DNA of 56,630 nt, taken from Verrucomicrobiaceae bacterium UBA2429. Lineage in GTDB: Bacteria; Verrucomicrobiota; Verrucomicrobiia; Verrucomicrobiales; Verrucomicrobiaceae. Under the pieces are notes generated by a model. The model saw only the letters and a list, made by a program, of their open reading frames with translations, had not been told where the DNA came from and made no database searches. The stretch spans positions 45,336 through 101,965 of the forward strand of contig DDQZ01000034.1 in assembly GCA_002343505.1 (NCBI GenBank). Reading direction: 5' to 3'. The position numbers and the translations under genes are program-made. Positions 10,101 through 17,974 of this stretch are shown piece by piece. The stretch's first letter is position 1. Each line of letters starts with the position of its first letter.

Positions 10101-13100
10101 GCAGCCACACGGGGTCGGGATACAGACCGTCCTGCGCGCGCAAAAACAGCGCCACGGTGCTGCCTGGGCGGTTCGTGTTCACTGTTACCTCCACCTCGTC
10201 GCCCGGCGCGTATTCCTCGCGCTCCACGAGCAGCTCCAGATCGTCAAAGCGAAAGTCTTTGCCCTCCTCAAAGCCCGCGCCGCGCACGGTGAGGAAGGTC
10301 ACACCCTCGATCTCATGCCCGGCTTTGTCCTTGAGCTTCACAGACACGCGATACTGCCCGCCGCGCGCCAGAGTGGTCTTCACGTTCCGCGTGAAGCTCG
10401 ACTCATCCAGCTTGATGTCCGCCGTATGCACGGCCTCTTCCGCGGGCTTACCGTCCTTGTCATAGGTCACTCGGTAAAGCACCAGCGCGCCCTCCGCCGC
10501 CACCTCGCGCCCGTCGAGCGTGCGCGCATGGACGCTGAACTCCGCGTCCTGCCCCGCCGTGTAATAACCGCGATCCGCCGACACATAGACCTCAAAGGGA
10601 CGCCGCGCGGCCAGCACGCTGCCTTTGCCAAAGATGGCGCGGCGGCTTTGGTCGGTGACCTCGGCCTCGATCTCGTAGCGGTGGTCCTCGTTGCCATGCA
10701 GCTCCTTTGCCAGCGCGGTGTCAATTTTCACCGTGAAGGTGCCGTCGGCATTCAGCGCCGCCTCGCCCTCGGCCACCAACTCGGGTGGATCATCCCGCCA
10801 GCGAATCCACGGCCAGCGCGGAATGCAAAAGCACCAGCTTCGCGCGCCGGGATACCAGTCATAATATGTGGCGCGCCAGCCATAGCCGGAGCCGAAGAGC
10901 CAGTCCCAGCGCCCGGCGGGGAACCAGCGGCTGGTGTGGGCGCTGCGCTGGACCTTGTACTTCACTGTGCCCTGCTTCACCGGCCCGCCGAAGTAGTAAT
11001 CCGCCTTCACCTTCACCTCGAAGCTGTCGCCCAGCGCCACGGGCGTGACGGGCGCGTCCACCTTCACCTCGAACTCGGGCTTTTTGTATTCCTCAACACG
11101 GAAGGAATGGCTGCCCAGATGGACTACGCCGCGCACGCCACGAGTCCGCTCAAACTGCACGTGATAGACTCCGAGCGCGGCCTCCTCACCGAGCGTGAGC
11201 GCGTCTGACACGGCGCCGGAGTCATCCGCTTGGTAGGTCTTCTCCAGCAGCTTCTCGCCGCGCGGGTCAAGGATCGTGACTTTGATCTGGCTGCCCGCGA
11301 AGGCGTTCGTGTCCAGCTTCGAATCATAGCCCACCATGCGCGCCCAAGCCTTCCACTTCACCTCCTGGCCGGGACGATACACGGGCCGGTCGGTGATGGC
11401 ATAGAGCTTGGCCTGTTCGTTGAAGCGCTCATACGAGCCGCCGAAATAAAAGTGCGCGAAGCCCAGGAAGGCGAGTCCGCCAGCCTTGGTATCCGCGCGG
11501 ATGAGCCACTGATAATTTTCCATCTGCGCGCGCTTCACCTGGATCTGCCCGTGTTCGTCCGGGCTAGCCTGGAAGTCTTTGAAGTTGTAGGTCATGCGCG
11601 GCTTGTTTAGCAGGCCGGGGCGCGCCCACTCTGAACGATAACCCATGAATTTCACCCGCGCGTCCCGCACCGGCTCGCCCGTGACGGCATCGGCGATGTA
11701 ATACAGGCCGCCATCCGGCTGGCGCACATGCACAATGTTCAGGCTCTCCAGCCAGAGCAGCGCCCGCGCTTTGCCGCCGCCTTCAAACGCGCCCTCCACC
11801 AGCCATGCGCCCGCCTCTTTCAAAGGCGTTGGCACATCCACCCGGCGGTCCCAATGATTCGCGCGCGGCTCCAGGCCCTGCGTCCAGGTGTGGCTCACCG
11901 GGGCCAGGTATTTGTCACCGCCCTCTTCGAGAAGACGCCGCCCGATCATGCCGAGGTTCGTCTTCTGCCAATCCCGATCCTGCGGCTCGCCGCGCAGGTA
12001 AGCCTCCGTGTCATCCAGCAGCCGCCCCACATCCACACGGCGCGCGCTTAGCTCGATCTTGCGCGCATTGCGAAACACGAGCGACAACTTCGCCTCCGTG
12101 CCCGCAGGTTGCGGCGGCAGGGGGTCAAAACGACCCAAGTTTCCGGTGATCTGGTCGAGCCGGGACTGTAGCTGTGCTTTTTGATTCGTGTCCTTTTCCA
12201 GTGCGATGGCCTGCCGCAGCGCCTCCGAAGCTCGGGGATACTGGCGGCGGTCGTTCATTTCCTCGGCGATCTGCGACCACGCACCCACTCTCAAATAATC
12301 AGGCGCGTCCGCGCTCTCCGCCACCGCGCGGAGAAGGTGGAGGAACGCCCATTCGGCGGGCAGTTCGAAACGCTTCGCGCCAGTGGCCAGCCGCGCGGTG
12401 GTTTCGCCGTCCTTGAGCGTGTGCAGGCTGGCAATGCCGCCACGTGTCTCAGACTCGTCGCTTTCACTGCTGTCGAAACGAATGCCGTAATAAGCCAGCG
12501 TGTTCACCGAGAACCATTGCCTTGCCATCACCGCGCGGGTTTGCCTGTGCTGCCAGACTCTGGCAGGCTCCATCCGCTCTCTCTTCTCCATGATCCAGAG
12601 CAGGCGCTCTCCATCACTGGCGGCGGACTCCCAGCTTTGCGCGGCTTTGAAGAACACCGGATGCCCCTCCGCATCCACCGGATAGCCGCCAATGGAGGAG
12701 TCCAGTCCGCTTTGGTCATCATAGTCAGGCAGTTCGGAGAGATCCGTCAGCACCTGCAAGGACCAGGCCTGATGAAAATAATTCCGCCCGTGGCGCAAGG
12801 CGCTCTCCAACCCGTGCAGGACATCCAAACGAACCGGCGAGGTGGCATCCGCAGGCAGCGCTTTCCACGCGGCCTCCAGCAGCTGCAAGGCACGCGTCCG
12901 GTCCCTGATCTGGCTCTGCACATGCCGCCCGCCGCCACGATAACCGCCGCGCCGGTATTCGCCATCCAAGACCTCGCCATACGAGGGCAGTCTCAGCACT
13001 CGTATGCCCGCATTCAGAAGCACCCGCCAGCTTTGAGGGAAACGCGCCGCGGCATCCTCGATCACCTTTTCCTGCTCGACATGTGCTCCCAGAGAGGAAA

Positions 13101-13305
13101 GCGACTCGAACGTGAGATCCAGCACCTCGGCGGCAAGGCCGGCGTCCTGAGTGGAAGCCAGGACCTGCTTGCCGAGATCGGCGGCCTCGCGGTGGTTGTT
13201 CTGCGCGGCCAGTTCGCGGATTTTGGCAGCTGGATCACCGCTTTGCTGGGCATGAAGTGTGGCGGACATGGCAGCGGCGAGACAAAGGCGGAGGAGGTTT
13301 TTCAT
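7171..13305 (-). CDS. Alpha-2-macroglobulin family protein with intact thioester motif
   Basis: Very large (2044 aa) exported protein, probably a periplasmic or surface broad-range protease trap. It starts with a signal peptide (MKNLLRLCLAAAMSATLHA, cleavage before QQSG). The first 400 residues look helical and repeat-like. Macroglobulin beta domains follow, with the MG2-like ITDRPVYRPGQEVKWK segment near 640. A flexible Met/Ala/Pro/Gly linker lies near 1240-1280. The thioester motif GCTEQ is at about 1513 and is followed by the alpha-helical thioester domain. The retained Cys and Gln mean it could trap proteases covalently, unlike YfaS-type relatives that lost them. The usual partner pbpC is not adjacent. 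An upstream aminopeptidase gene is on the same strand, 141 bp away. Confidence 0.92.
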   Translation of the reverse strand: MKNLLRLCLAAAMSATLHAQQSGDPAAKIRELAAQNNHREAADLGKQVLASTQDAGLAAEVLDLTFESLSSLGAHVEQEKVIEDAAARFPQSWRVLLNAGIRVLRLPSYGEVLDGEYRRGGYRGGGRHVQSQIRDRTRALQLLEAAWKALPADATSPVRLDVLHGLESALRHGRNYFHQAWSLQVLTDLSELPDYDDQSGLDSSIGGYPVDAEGHPVFFKAAQSWESAASDGERLLWIMEKRERMEPARVWQHRQTRAVMARQWFSVNTLAYYGIRFDSSESDESETRGGIASLHTLKDGETTARLATGAKRFELPAEWAFLHLLRAVAESADAPDYLRVGAWSQIAEEMNDRRQYPRASEALRQAIALEKDTNQKAQLQSRLDQITGNLGRFDPLPPQPAGTEAKLSLVFRNARKIELSARRVDVGRLLDDTEAYLRGEPQDRDWQKTNLGMIGRRLLEEGGDKYLAPVSHTWTQGLEPRANHWDRRVDVPTPLKEAGAWLVEGAFEGGGKARALLWLESLNIVHVRQPDGGLYYIADAVTGEPVRDARVKFMGYRSEWARPGLLNKPRMTYNFKDFQASPDEHGQIQVKRAQMENYQWLIRADTKAGGLAFLGFAHFYFGGSYERFNEQAKLYAITDRPVYRPGQEVKWKAWARMVGYDSKLDTNAFAGSQIKVTILDPRGEKLLEKTYQADDSGAVSDALTLGEEAALGVYHVQFERTRGVRGVVHLGSHSFRVEEYKKPEFEVKVDAPVTPVALGDSFEVKVKADYYFGGPVKQGTVKYKVQRSAHTSRWFPAGRWDWLFGSGYGWRATYYDWYPGARSWCFCIPRWPWIRWRDDPPELVAEGEAALNADGTFTVKIDTALAKELHGNEDHRYEIEAEVTDQSRRAIFGKGSVLAARRPFEVYVSADRGYYTAGQDAEFSVHARTLDGREVAAEGALVLYRVTYDKDGKPAEEAVHTADIKLDESSFTRNVKTTLARGGQYRVSVKLKDKAGHEIEGVTFLTVRGAGFEEGKDFRFDDLELLVEREEYAPGDEVEVTVNTNRPGSTVALFLRAQDGLYPDPVWLHLEGKSVTHRFKITEADQPNFFLDAFTVSGARVHQVTRQILVPPKKRIASVELEPDAETYLPGQGSKVKVRVKDADGKPFTGRVVLTAYDKALEYISGGSNQDDIRPFFWGWKRSHYPQVRDTLRALETGLLKDGEKWMEALGIFGGEVADDFYDASMAAAADPFSAPGRGGLGSLRKMAMPMAPPAPMAAMSVAAEAAPMDKSAAMPAPGGGGAPEEAPQPMIRTNLADSAVWVADFTTDAEGMGELAFNLPENLTTWKLRSWVMGPQTQVGEASVQVITRKNLMVRLQAPRFFVEKDEVVISANVHNELDEAQDVRGVLEQEGGVLEFAVAPQTASVQVPAHGEHRFDWRVKVTGEGEAKLRVKALAQKDSDAMEMTFPAYIHGMLKTDSWSLALRPDQASGSLTLNVPAERRPRQSRLEVVYSPTLAMTLVDALPYLASYPYGCTEQTLNRFVPTVITLKAIRDLGVDMKKVRERLDAAAQAPMPPGEQKRLREAVFSEAEVEKMARTGVSRLLAMRNADGGWGWFPGGRESSAYITALVLHGMKAAERAGFDLNEGLIRNGVEWLTRHEAEQLRRLGLPQKDREHKSAPDNLDALIHSVLVEYSGGDPAMRARLYDQRAGLSRYNLALLGLACDATGERERRDMCLRNLRQFLKQDDENQTAWLDLPEGGWWWFWYEDRIETQAAFLRLLVKAEPKGETAARLAKYIVNNRRNGTWWTSTKDTAAAIEALAEFAKASGESAPAQTVEILLDGVPQKRVEITPDTLFTFDNRFVLEGEALTTGAHKLELRKLGSAPLYVSAYLTVFSLEDMIPAAGLEVKTERRFYRLIEEKPDQQVAGARGQVITQRGLKYRREVLASDAEIRSGDLIEVELSIESKNDYEYVLIEDMKPAGFEPVEVRSGWSYAGLPAYQEFRDERVAFFAERLPRGRQNLSYRVKAEIPGRFSALPARIEAMYAPELKGNSQEWKARIVE

Positions 13306-13446
13306 GACCGTGGCGGAGTTTTACCAAAGAGCGTGACGTGTGACAAACAAATGTCTTGGCACGGACGCGCTGAAAGACGCGTTCGTTTGCAAAGCGTGTG
13401 TAAAATCACGCCCATGGGATTGCCGCAGCAAAAGCCGCGCGAAGAG

Positions 13447-14544
13447 TCAGTTCAGCGGCTTTAATTCCGGCAGTGTGAACTTGCCGTCCTTGCGAATGAC
13501 TTTTCCGTCGAAGCGAATCTCGCCGCCGCCGTACTCCGGACGCTGGATGCAGACGAGATCCCAGTGGACCTGGCTGCGGTTGCCGTTGTCGGCGACGCCC
13601 TCATAGGCTTGTCCTGGCGTGAAGTGGAAACTGCCGGCGATCTTTTCATCAAACAGAATGTCCCGCATCGGCTCGCGAATCTCGCGGTTGAAGCCGATGG
13701 CGAACTCCCCGATGTAACGCGCCCCCTCGTCGCTGTCGAAAATCTTGTTGATGGCCTCGGTGTTGTTGGCTGCGGCATTGACGATTTTGCCCTTGGAAAA
13801 CTCCAGCCGCACGGAGTCGAAGGCGATGCCCTGGTAGATCGTCGGAGCATTGTAGCAGATGACGCCTTCCACACTGTCCCTCACTGGGGCGCTGAAGCAC
13901 TCCCCGTCCGGGATGTTGTGGCGTCCTCCGCAGGCGATGGCTTTGAGGCCCTTGAGGCTGAATTTCAAATCCGTTCCCGGCCCTGTGATGTGAACTTCAC
14001 GAGTCTTGTCCATGAGCTTTTTCAGGGAGTTCATGGCCGGGATGAGCGCGGCGTAGTCGAGCAGGCAGACCTTGAAGTAAAAATCCTCGAAAGCCTCCGT
14101 GCTCATGCCGGCCTGCTGGGCCATGGCGGCGGTGGGCCAGCGCAGCACGCACCAGCGCGTGTTGTTGACGCGCTCGTTCTGCAGCGGGCGCAGGCGCGCC
14201 ATGACCATCTTCATCTTGTCGGCGGGCACATCGCTGTTCTCGGTGATGTTGTGGCTGCCGCGCACGGCGATGTAGCAGTCCATTTTTTTCATCAGATCCA
14301 GGTCGCTCCCGCCGATGATCTCATACTGGGAGTCGTCCGCGTGGATCATCATCTCGCGCGTGACGCGGGTGTCGTGCAGACGCACGACGGGGCGGGCCTT
14401 TGCAGCCACCACGGCGCGGATCAAGGCCAGCGGCACGCAGTTCGGCACATCGTAGCAGTCGAGCCAGACAAGGTCGCCCTTTTTCACCTGGGTGGAGTAT
14501 TGGACAAGCTGGCGGGCGAGTTGGTCAACGCGGGGATCGTGCAT
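13447..14544 (-). CDS. M29-family aminopeptidase
   Basis: Cytosolic di-metal exopeptidase of the M29 (thermophilic aminopeptidase T) family, removing N-terminal residues from peptides. Family marks seen in order: GTDLKFSLKG, NIPDGECF, YIGEFAIGFN, GSFHFTPGQAYEG and the metal-ligand run VHWDLV near the C-terminus. The 365-residue length fits. The reading frame stays open for 81 codons upstream, but that part overlaps the divergent tetR region and is basic and unlike the family. ATG 14544 is preceded by a convincing promoter, which supports this start. No Shine-Dalgarno site is visible. Confidence 0.9.
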   Translation of the reverse strand: MHDPRVDQLARQLVQYSTQVKKGDLVWLDCYDVPNCVPLALIRAVVAAKARPVVRLHDTRVTREMMIHADDSQYEIIGGSDLDLMKKMDCYIAVRGSHNITENSDVPADKMKMVMARLRPLQNERVNNTRWCVLRWPTAAMAQQAGMSTEAFEDFYFKVCLLDYAALIPAMNSLKKLMDKTREVHITGPGTDLKFSLKGLKAIACGGRHNIPDGECFSAPVRDSVEGVICYNAPTIYQGIAFDSVRLEFSKGKIVNAAANNTEAINKIFDSDEGARYIGEFAIGFNREIREPMRDILFDEKIAGSFHFTPGQAYEGVADNGNRSQVHWDLVCIQRPEYGGGEIRFDGKVIRKDGKFTLPELKPLN

Positions 14545-14553
14545 GGCAGGCGA

Positions 14554-14582
14554 GCTATAGACGCGCGCCGCTGGCGCATCAA
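14554..14582 (-). promoter_or_regulatory. Promoter of the M29 aminopeptidase gene
   Basis: On the reverse strand: TTGATG, a 17-bp spacer, then TATAGC, ending 9 bp before the ATG at 14544. This is the best sigma70-like match among the close-to-start promoters in the window. It implies a 5' leader of only a few bases. Confidence 0.5.
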
Positions 14583-14629
14583 GCGCGGCAAACGGGGAGC
14601 CGGACGAAAAGCGAGTCCAGCGAAACATT

Positions 14630-14645
14630 TCAAACGTTCGTTTGA
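14630..14645 (+). promoter_or_regulatory. Operator-like palindrome 1 upstream of tetR
   Basis: Perfect inverted repeat TCAAACG-TT-CGTTTGA with 7-bp arms. It lies between the divergent aminopeptidase and tetR genes and shares the half-site core CAAAC with the second palindrome 13 bp downstream. This is the arrangement expected for a TetR-family repressor binding its own promoter; binding is inferred, not shown. Confidence 0.6.
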
Positions 14646-14658
14646 CAGATCCCCCGGA

Positions 14659-14676
14659 TTCAAACACCTGTTTGAA
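14659..14676 (+). promoter_or_regulatory. Operator-like palindrome 2 abutting the tetR start
   Basis: Perfect inverted repeat TTCAAACA-CC-TGTTTGAA with 8-bp arms, ending one base before the ATG at 14678. A repressor bound here would block transcription or initiation of the whole efflux operon. It shares CAAAC/GTTTG half-sites with palindrome 1. Confidence 0.65.
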
Positions 14677-14677
14677 A

Positions 14678-16774
14678 ATGTCTCTCCCATCTTCCGAAGA
14701 CTCCGGCACGCGCGAGCGCATCCTCCTGAAGGCTGCGGAGCTTTTCGCCCAGCGCGGCTTCGAGTCCGTGTCTTTGCGGGATCTCACCCAGGCCGCCGAG
14801 GTGAACCTGGCGGCGGTGAACTACCACTTCGGCTCGAAGGAGGCGCTCATCGAGGAGGTGGTGACGCGCGTCATGCGCCCGATGAACGACGAGCGCCTGC
14901 GCCTGCTGGACGCCGCCGAGGCCGCCGCGCATCCCGCCCCCGCGCCCGCCGAGCAGGTGGCGGACGCGTTTCTCCGCCCCATCATGCTCATGGTGCGGGA
15001 GTCGCCGCTTTCGGAGATGCTTTTCTTCAAGCTCATGGGCCGCTGCCTGGCGGACCGCACGAATCTAATCCCCGCCGCCGCCATGCCGCACTTCGAGCAG
15101 ATGGCCCTGCGCTTTGCCAAAGCCCTGCGCCGCTCCAACCCCGCGCTCACCCATGCCGAGGCCTGCTGGCGGCTGAACTTCACCGCCGGCTCCCTCATCA
15201 GCACGCTGGCGCATGGGGACATCGCCATGCGTTTTGCCGGAGAGCTGGAGAATCCTCCCGACACGGAGACGGTGCTGCGCCGGCTGGTGGCCTACTGCAC
15301 GGGCGGCATGGAGGCCCGGCCCGCGGCAAAGAAGCGCGCGCGCGGCCCGCGCCCGGTCAAGGCCGCCGTGCTCGGTCTCGGCCTCGCCTTTCTGCTCAGC
15401 GCCTGCGGCAGCCTCTCGCCGAAGTCGCGCCTGGAGGAGCTGGACCTGGAGGTGCCCGGCACCTGGGCGGCCAGCAAAGAGGCGCGCGCGGGAGTGGACG
15501 AGGTGTGGCTCCAGCGCTTCAAAGACCCGCGCCTGGAGGCGCTGGTGGAGGAGGCGCTGCAAAACAACCCCGACCTGCGCGCCGCCGCCGCCCGAGTGGA
15601 GCGCGCGCGCGGCCAGACGCGGCTGGCCGGCGTGGCGGGCAACCCGACGGCGGAGCTGAAATTCGACCCCGTCCGCTCGAAGCGGAACTTCGTCGGCATC
15701 CCCATCGGCCCGCCCGGCGGAGCGGTGCCCACGAACATGTTCAACACCTTTGACCTCAGCCTCGTCATCAACTGGGAGGCCGACATCTGGGGCCGCGTCC
15801 GCGCGGGCAAGTCCGCCGCCTACGCGCAGGGGGAGGCCGCGCTCGCCGACCAGCGCGCCGCCCGCGTCTCCCTGGCCTCCAGCGTGGCGCGCGCCTGGTT
15901 CGGCCTGGCCGAGGCGCAAAACCAGCAGCAACTCGCCGGCGAGACCCTCGCCGCCTACGAGCAGACGGCCAAAGCGGTGCGGGAGCGCTTCAAGGCCGGC
16001 GATGACCAGCAGGGCGCCGCCTCCCAGCTCAGGCTGGCCGACACGGACGTGGCCAACGCGCGCGCCGCCGTCACCGAGCGCGCCCAGCAGATCGAGGCCG
16101 CTCAGCGCCAGCTTGAAATTTTGCTGGGCCGCTATCCCTCCGGCAAAATCCCCGCCAGCGCGCGTCTGCCCTCCCCCAGCGCCATGCCGCCCGCAGGGCT
16201 GCCCTCCGAGCTGCTGCAAAGACGGCCGGACATCCTCGCCGCCGAGCGCCGGTTCGCCGCCAGCGGCAGAAGCCTGAGCGAGGCAAGGCGCGCCGTCTTT
16301 CCCCGCCTCAGCCTCACCGGCAGCGCCGGCACCGCCACGGGCGAGCTGAACGACCTGCTCAACAGCGACTTCGGCGTCTGGCAGATCGCCGCCAACGCCG
16401 CCCAGCCCATCTTCGCCGGCGGGCGCATCCGCGCCGAGGCGGACATCCGGTATGCGGAGGAAAAAGAGGCCCTCGCCACGCTCCAGCAGACCGTTTTGAA
16501 CGCCTTCAGCGAGGTGGAGAACGCCCTCGCCAACGAGCGCCACCTGGCCGCGCGCGAGCAAAGCCTGGCCGAGGCCGTGCGCCTCGCCACCGAGGCCGAC
16601 CAGTCCGCCCGCGCCGACTACGCCCAGGGCCTGGGCGACCTGCTCACCGTCATGGCCGCGCAGACCCGCCTGCTCCAGGCCCGCTCCCAGCGCCTCGCCG
16701 TCCAGCGCCTCCGCCTCGAAAACCGCGTCAACCTGCACTTGGCGTTAGGCGGGGACTACCAGGTCAGGAGCTGA
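14678..16774 (+). CDS. TetR regulator fused in frame to an RND outer-membrane efflux lipoprotein
   Basis: One uninterrupted 698-codon frame with two normally separate proteins. Residues 1-210 are a TetR/AcrR repressor: HTH at about 12-60 (GFESVSLRDLTQAAEV then NYHFGSKEALIEEV) plus an all-helical ligand domain. Residue 211 is a Met that begins a textbook lipoprotein signal: basic KKRARGPRPVK, hydrophobic AAVLGLGLAFLL, lipobox SAC with Cys243. A TolC/NodT-type outer-membrane factor follows to the end (WLQRFKDPRLEALVEEAL, LLQRRPDILAAERR). As a single chain the topology makes little sense, because an export signal would sit behind a DNA-binding domain. Internal initiation at 15308, proteolysis, or a lost stop codon are the options. 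The adaptor and pump genes follow. ATG 14678 is preferred to the TTG at 14642, which lies inside the operator. Confidence 0.85.
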   Translation: MSLPSSEDSGTRERILLKAAELFAQRGFESVSLRDLTQAAEVNLAAVNYHFGSKEALIEEVVTRVMRPMNDERLRLLDAAEAAAHPAPAPAEQVADAFLRPIMLMVRESPLSEMLFFKLMGRCLADRTNLIPAAAMPHFEQMALRFAKALRRSNPALTHAEACWRLNFTAGSLISTLAHGDIAMRFAGELENPPDTETVLRRLVAYCTGGMEARPAAKKRARGPRPVKAAVLGLGLAFLLSACGSLSPKSRLEELDLEVPGTWAASKEARAGVDEVWLQRFKDPRLEALVEEALQNNPDLRAAAARVERARGQTRLAGVAGNPTAELKFDPVRSKRNFVGIPIGPPGGAVPTNMFNTFDLSLVINWEADIWGRVRAGKSAAYAQGEAALADQRAARVSLASSVARAWFGLAEAQNQQQLAGETLAAYEQTAKAVRERFKAGDDQQGAASQLRLADTDVANARAAVTERAQQIEAAQRQLEILLGRYPSGKIPASARLPSPSAMPPAGLPSELLQRRPDILAAERRFAASGRSLSEARRAVFPRLSLTGSAGTATGELNDLLNSDFGVWQIAANAAQPIFAGGRIRAEADIRYAEEKEALATLQQTVLNAFSEVENALANERHLAAREQSLAEAVRLATEADQSARADYAQGLGDLLTVMAAQTRLLQARSQRLAVQRLRLENRVNLHLALGGDYQVRS
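15308..16774 (+). other. Possible independently translated outer-membrane factor (internal start)
   Basis: The ATG at 15308 would give a 488-residue lipoprotein with signal peptide and lipobox Cys33, a normal size for an RND outer-membrane subunit. Upstream is only GGGCGG-like sequence, so ribosome binding is uncertain. No stop codon separates it from the TetR part. Confidence 0.55.
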
Positions 16775-16801
16775 TTTTCTTTTTTCAAAACCTTCCCAAT
16801 A

Positions 16802-17959
16802 ATGAAAACCCTCCTCTCCATTCTGCTCGGCCTCGGCATCCTCGGCGGCGCGGGCGCGCTTGTCGGACTGATGGTGAAATTCAAACCCGAGGCGCAGAAG
16901 GTGGAGCGCGAGCGCGTGCTGCCGGGCGTGGAGGTGATGACCGCGAAGATGACCGACGTGCCTTTGCAAATCCCCTCCCAGGGCCTGGTGAGCGCCGTGC
17001 GCGAGACGAGCCTCGCCTCCGAGGTGGCCGGGCGTGTCGCCAAAGTCTCGCCCCGCTTCAAGGTGGGCGAGCGCTTTGCCGAGGGCGAGGTCTTGATCGA
17101 GCTGGAGGACAGCGACTACCGCAGCGCCATCACGCAGGCCGAGTCCGCGCTGGCGGAGGCGCAGGCCGCTCTCATCCAGGAGCAGGCGCGCGCGGAGCAG
17201 GCCGTGCGGGATTGGAACAAGATCGCCCCCGGCCAGCCGCCGACAGATCTCGCCACGCGCAAGCCGCAGCTCCTCAGCGCCGAGGCCAGGGTGCGCGCCA
17301 CCGAGGACTCGCTGGCACGCGCGCGGCGCGACCTGGAGCGCACGCGGATTCGCACGCCCTTCGCGGGGCGGCTGCGCGCCACGCACACGGAGCTGGGCTC
17401 CTACCTTACGCCCGGCGGCCGCGTGGCGGATTTTGATTCGACGGGGCGCTATGAAATCCGCCTGCCCGTGTCTCTCGACGATCTCGCCTTTCTCGAAGCC
17501 CAGACCGGCGCGGACGCCCTGCTCAAGGCCAGCGTCGCCGGCCAGGATCTCGTCTGGAAGGGCACGGTGGCGCGCACGGAGGGCGAGGTGGAGCGCGCCA
17601 GCCGCTCCGTGTATCTCGTGGTGGAAATCGAGGAGGACAGCAGGCCGGAGAACGCCTTCCTCAAGCCGGGCCTCTTCCTCCGCGCGGAGGTCGCCGGCCG
17701 CGTGGCGAAGGGCGTCTTCCAGATCCCGCGCCGCGCCTTTCTCGACGAGACGTGGCTCATCGTCGTCGGCCCGGGTGACAAGCTGGAGATCCGCTCCGTG
17801 AAGACGCTGCGCGGCGGCAGGGACTCGGTGCTGGTGTCGGAAGGGCTCAAGGAGGGCGAGCGCGTCTGCCTCACCAGCCTGCCCGCGCCGATGAACGGCA
17901 TGGAGGTGCGCGTGCTGGAGTCCGGCCAGGGGCCGGACGCGCAGGCGGCGAAGTTTTAA
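16802..17959 (+). CDS. RND efflux periplasmic adaptor (membrane fusion protein)
   Basis: 385-residue HlyD/AcrA-type adaptor linking the inner-membrane pump to the outer-membrane channel. A single N-terminal hydrophobic segment (about residues 3-27) anchors or exports it. Next come a lipoyl half (ASEVAGRVAKVSPRFKVGERF), an alpha-helical hairpin rich in Ala/Glu/Arg (about 105-180), the second lipoyl half (RIRTPFAGRLRATHTELGSYLTPGG) and beta-barrel domains. It starts 27 bp after the TetR-lipoprotein frame and ends 15 bp before the pump gene, so the three form one operon. Substrate cannot be deduced. Confidence 0.92.
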   Translation: MKTLLSILLGLGILGGAGALVGLMVKFKPEAQKVERERVLPGVEVMTAKMTDVPLQIPSQGLVSAVRETSLASEVAGRVAKVSPRFKVGERFAEGEVLIELEDSDYRSAITQAESALAEAQAALIQEQARAEQAVRDWNKIAPGQPPTDLATRKPQLLSAEARVRATEDSLARARRDLERTRIRTPFAGRLRATHTELGSYLTPGGRVADFDSTGRYEIRLPVSLDDLAFLEAQTGADALLKASVAGQDLVWKGTVARTEGEVERASRSVYLVVEIEEDSRPENAFLKPGLFLRAEVAGRVAKGVFQIPRRAFLDETWLIVVGPGDKLEIRSVKTLRGGRDSVLVSEGLKEGERVCLTSLPAPMNGMEVRVLESGQGPDAQAAKF

Positions 17960-17974
17960 CCCGGAGACCCCGCC

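Noticed and set aside
12550..12566. 17-bp palindrome CTGCCAGA-C-TCTGGCAG
   Set aside because: Lies deep inside the alpha-2-macroglobulin coding sequence far from any start; likely chance in coding DNA.
13564..15753. 729-codon forward frame over the aminopeptidase and into tetR
   Set aside because: Antisense to the M29 aminopeptidase, then out of frame with tetR; no motif.
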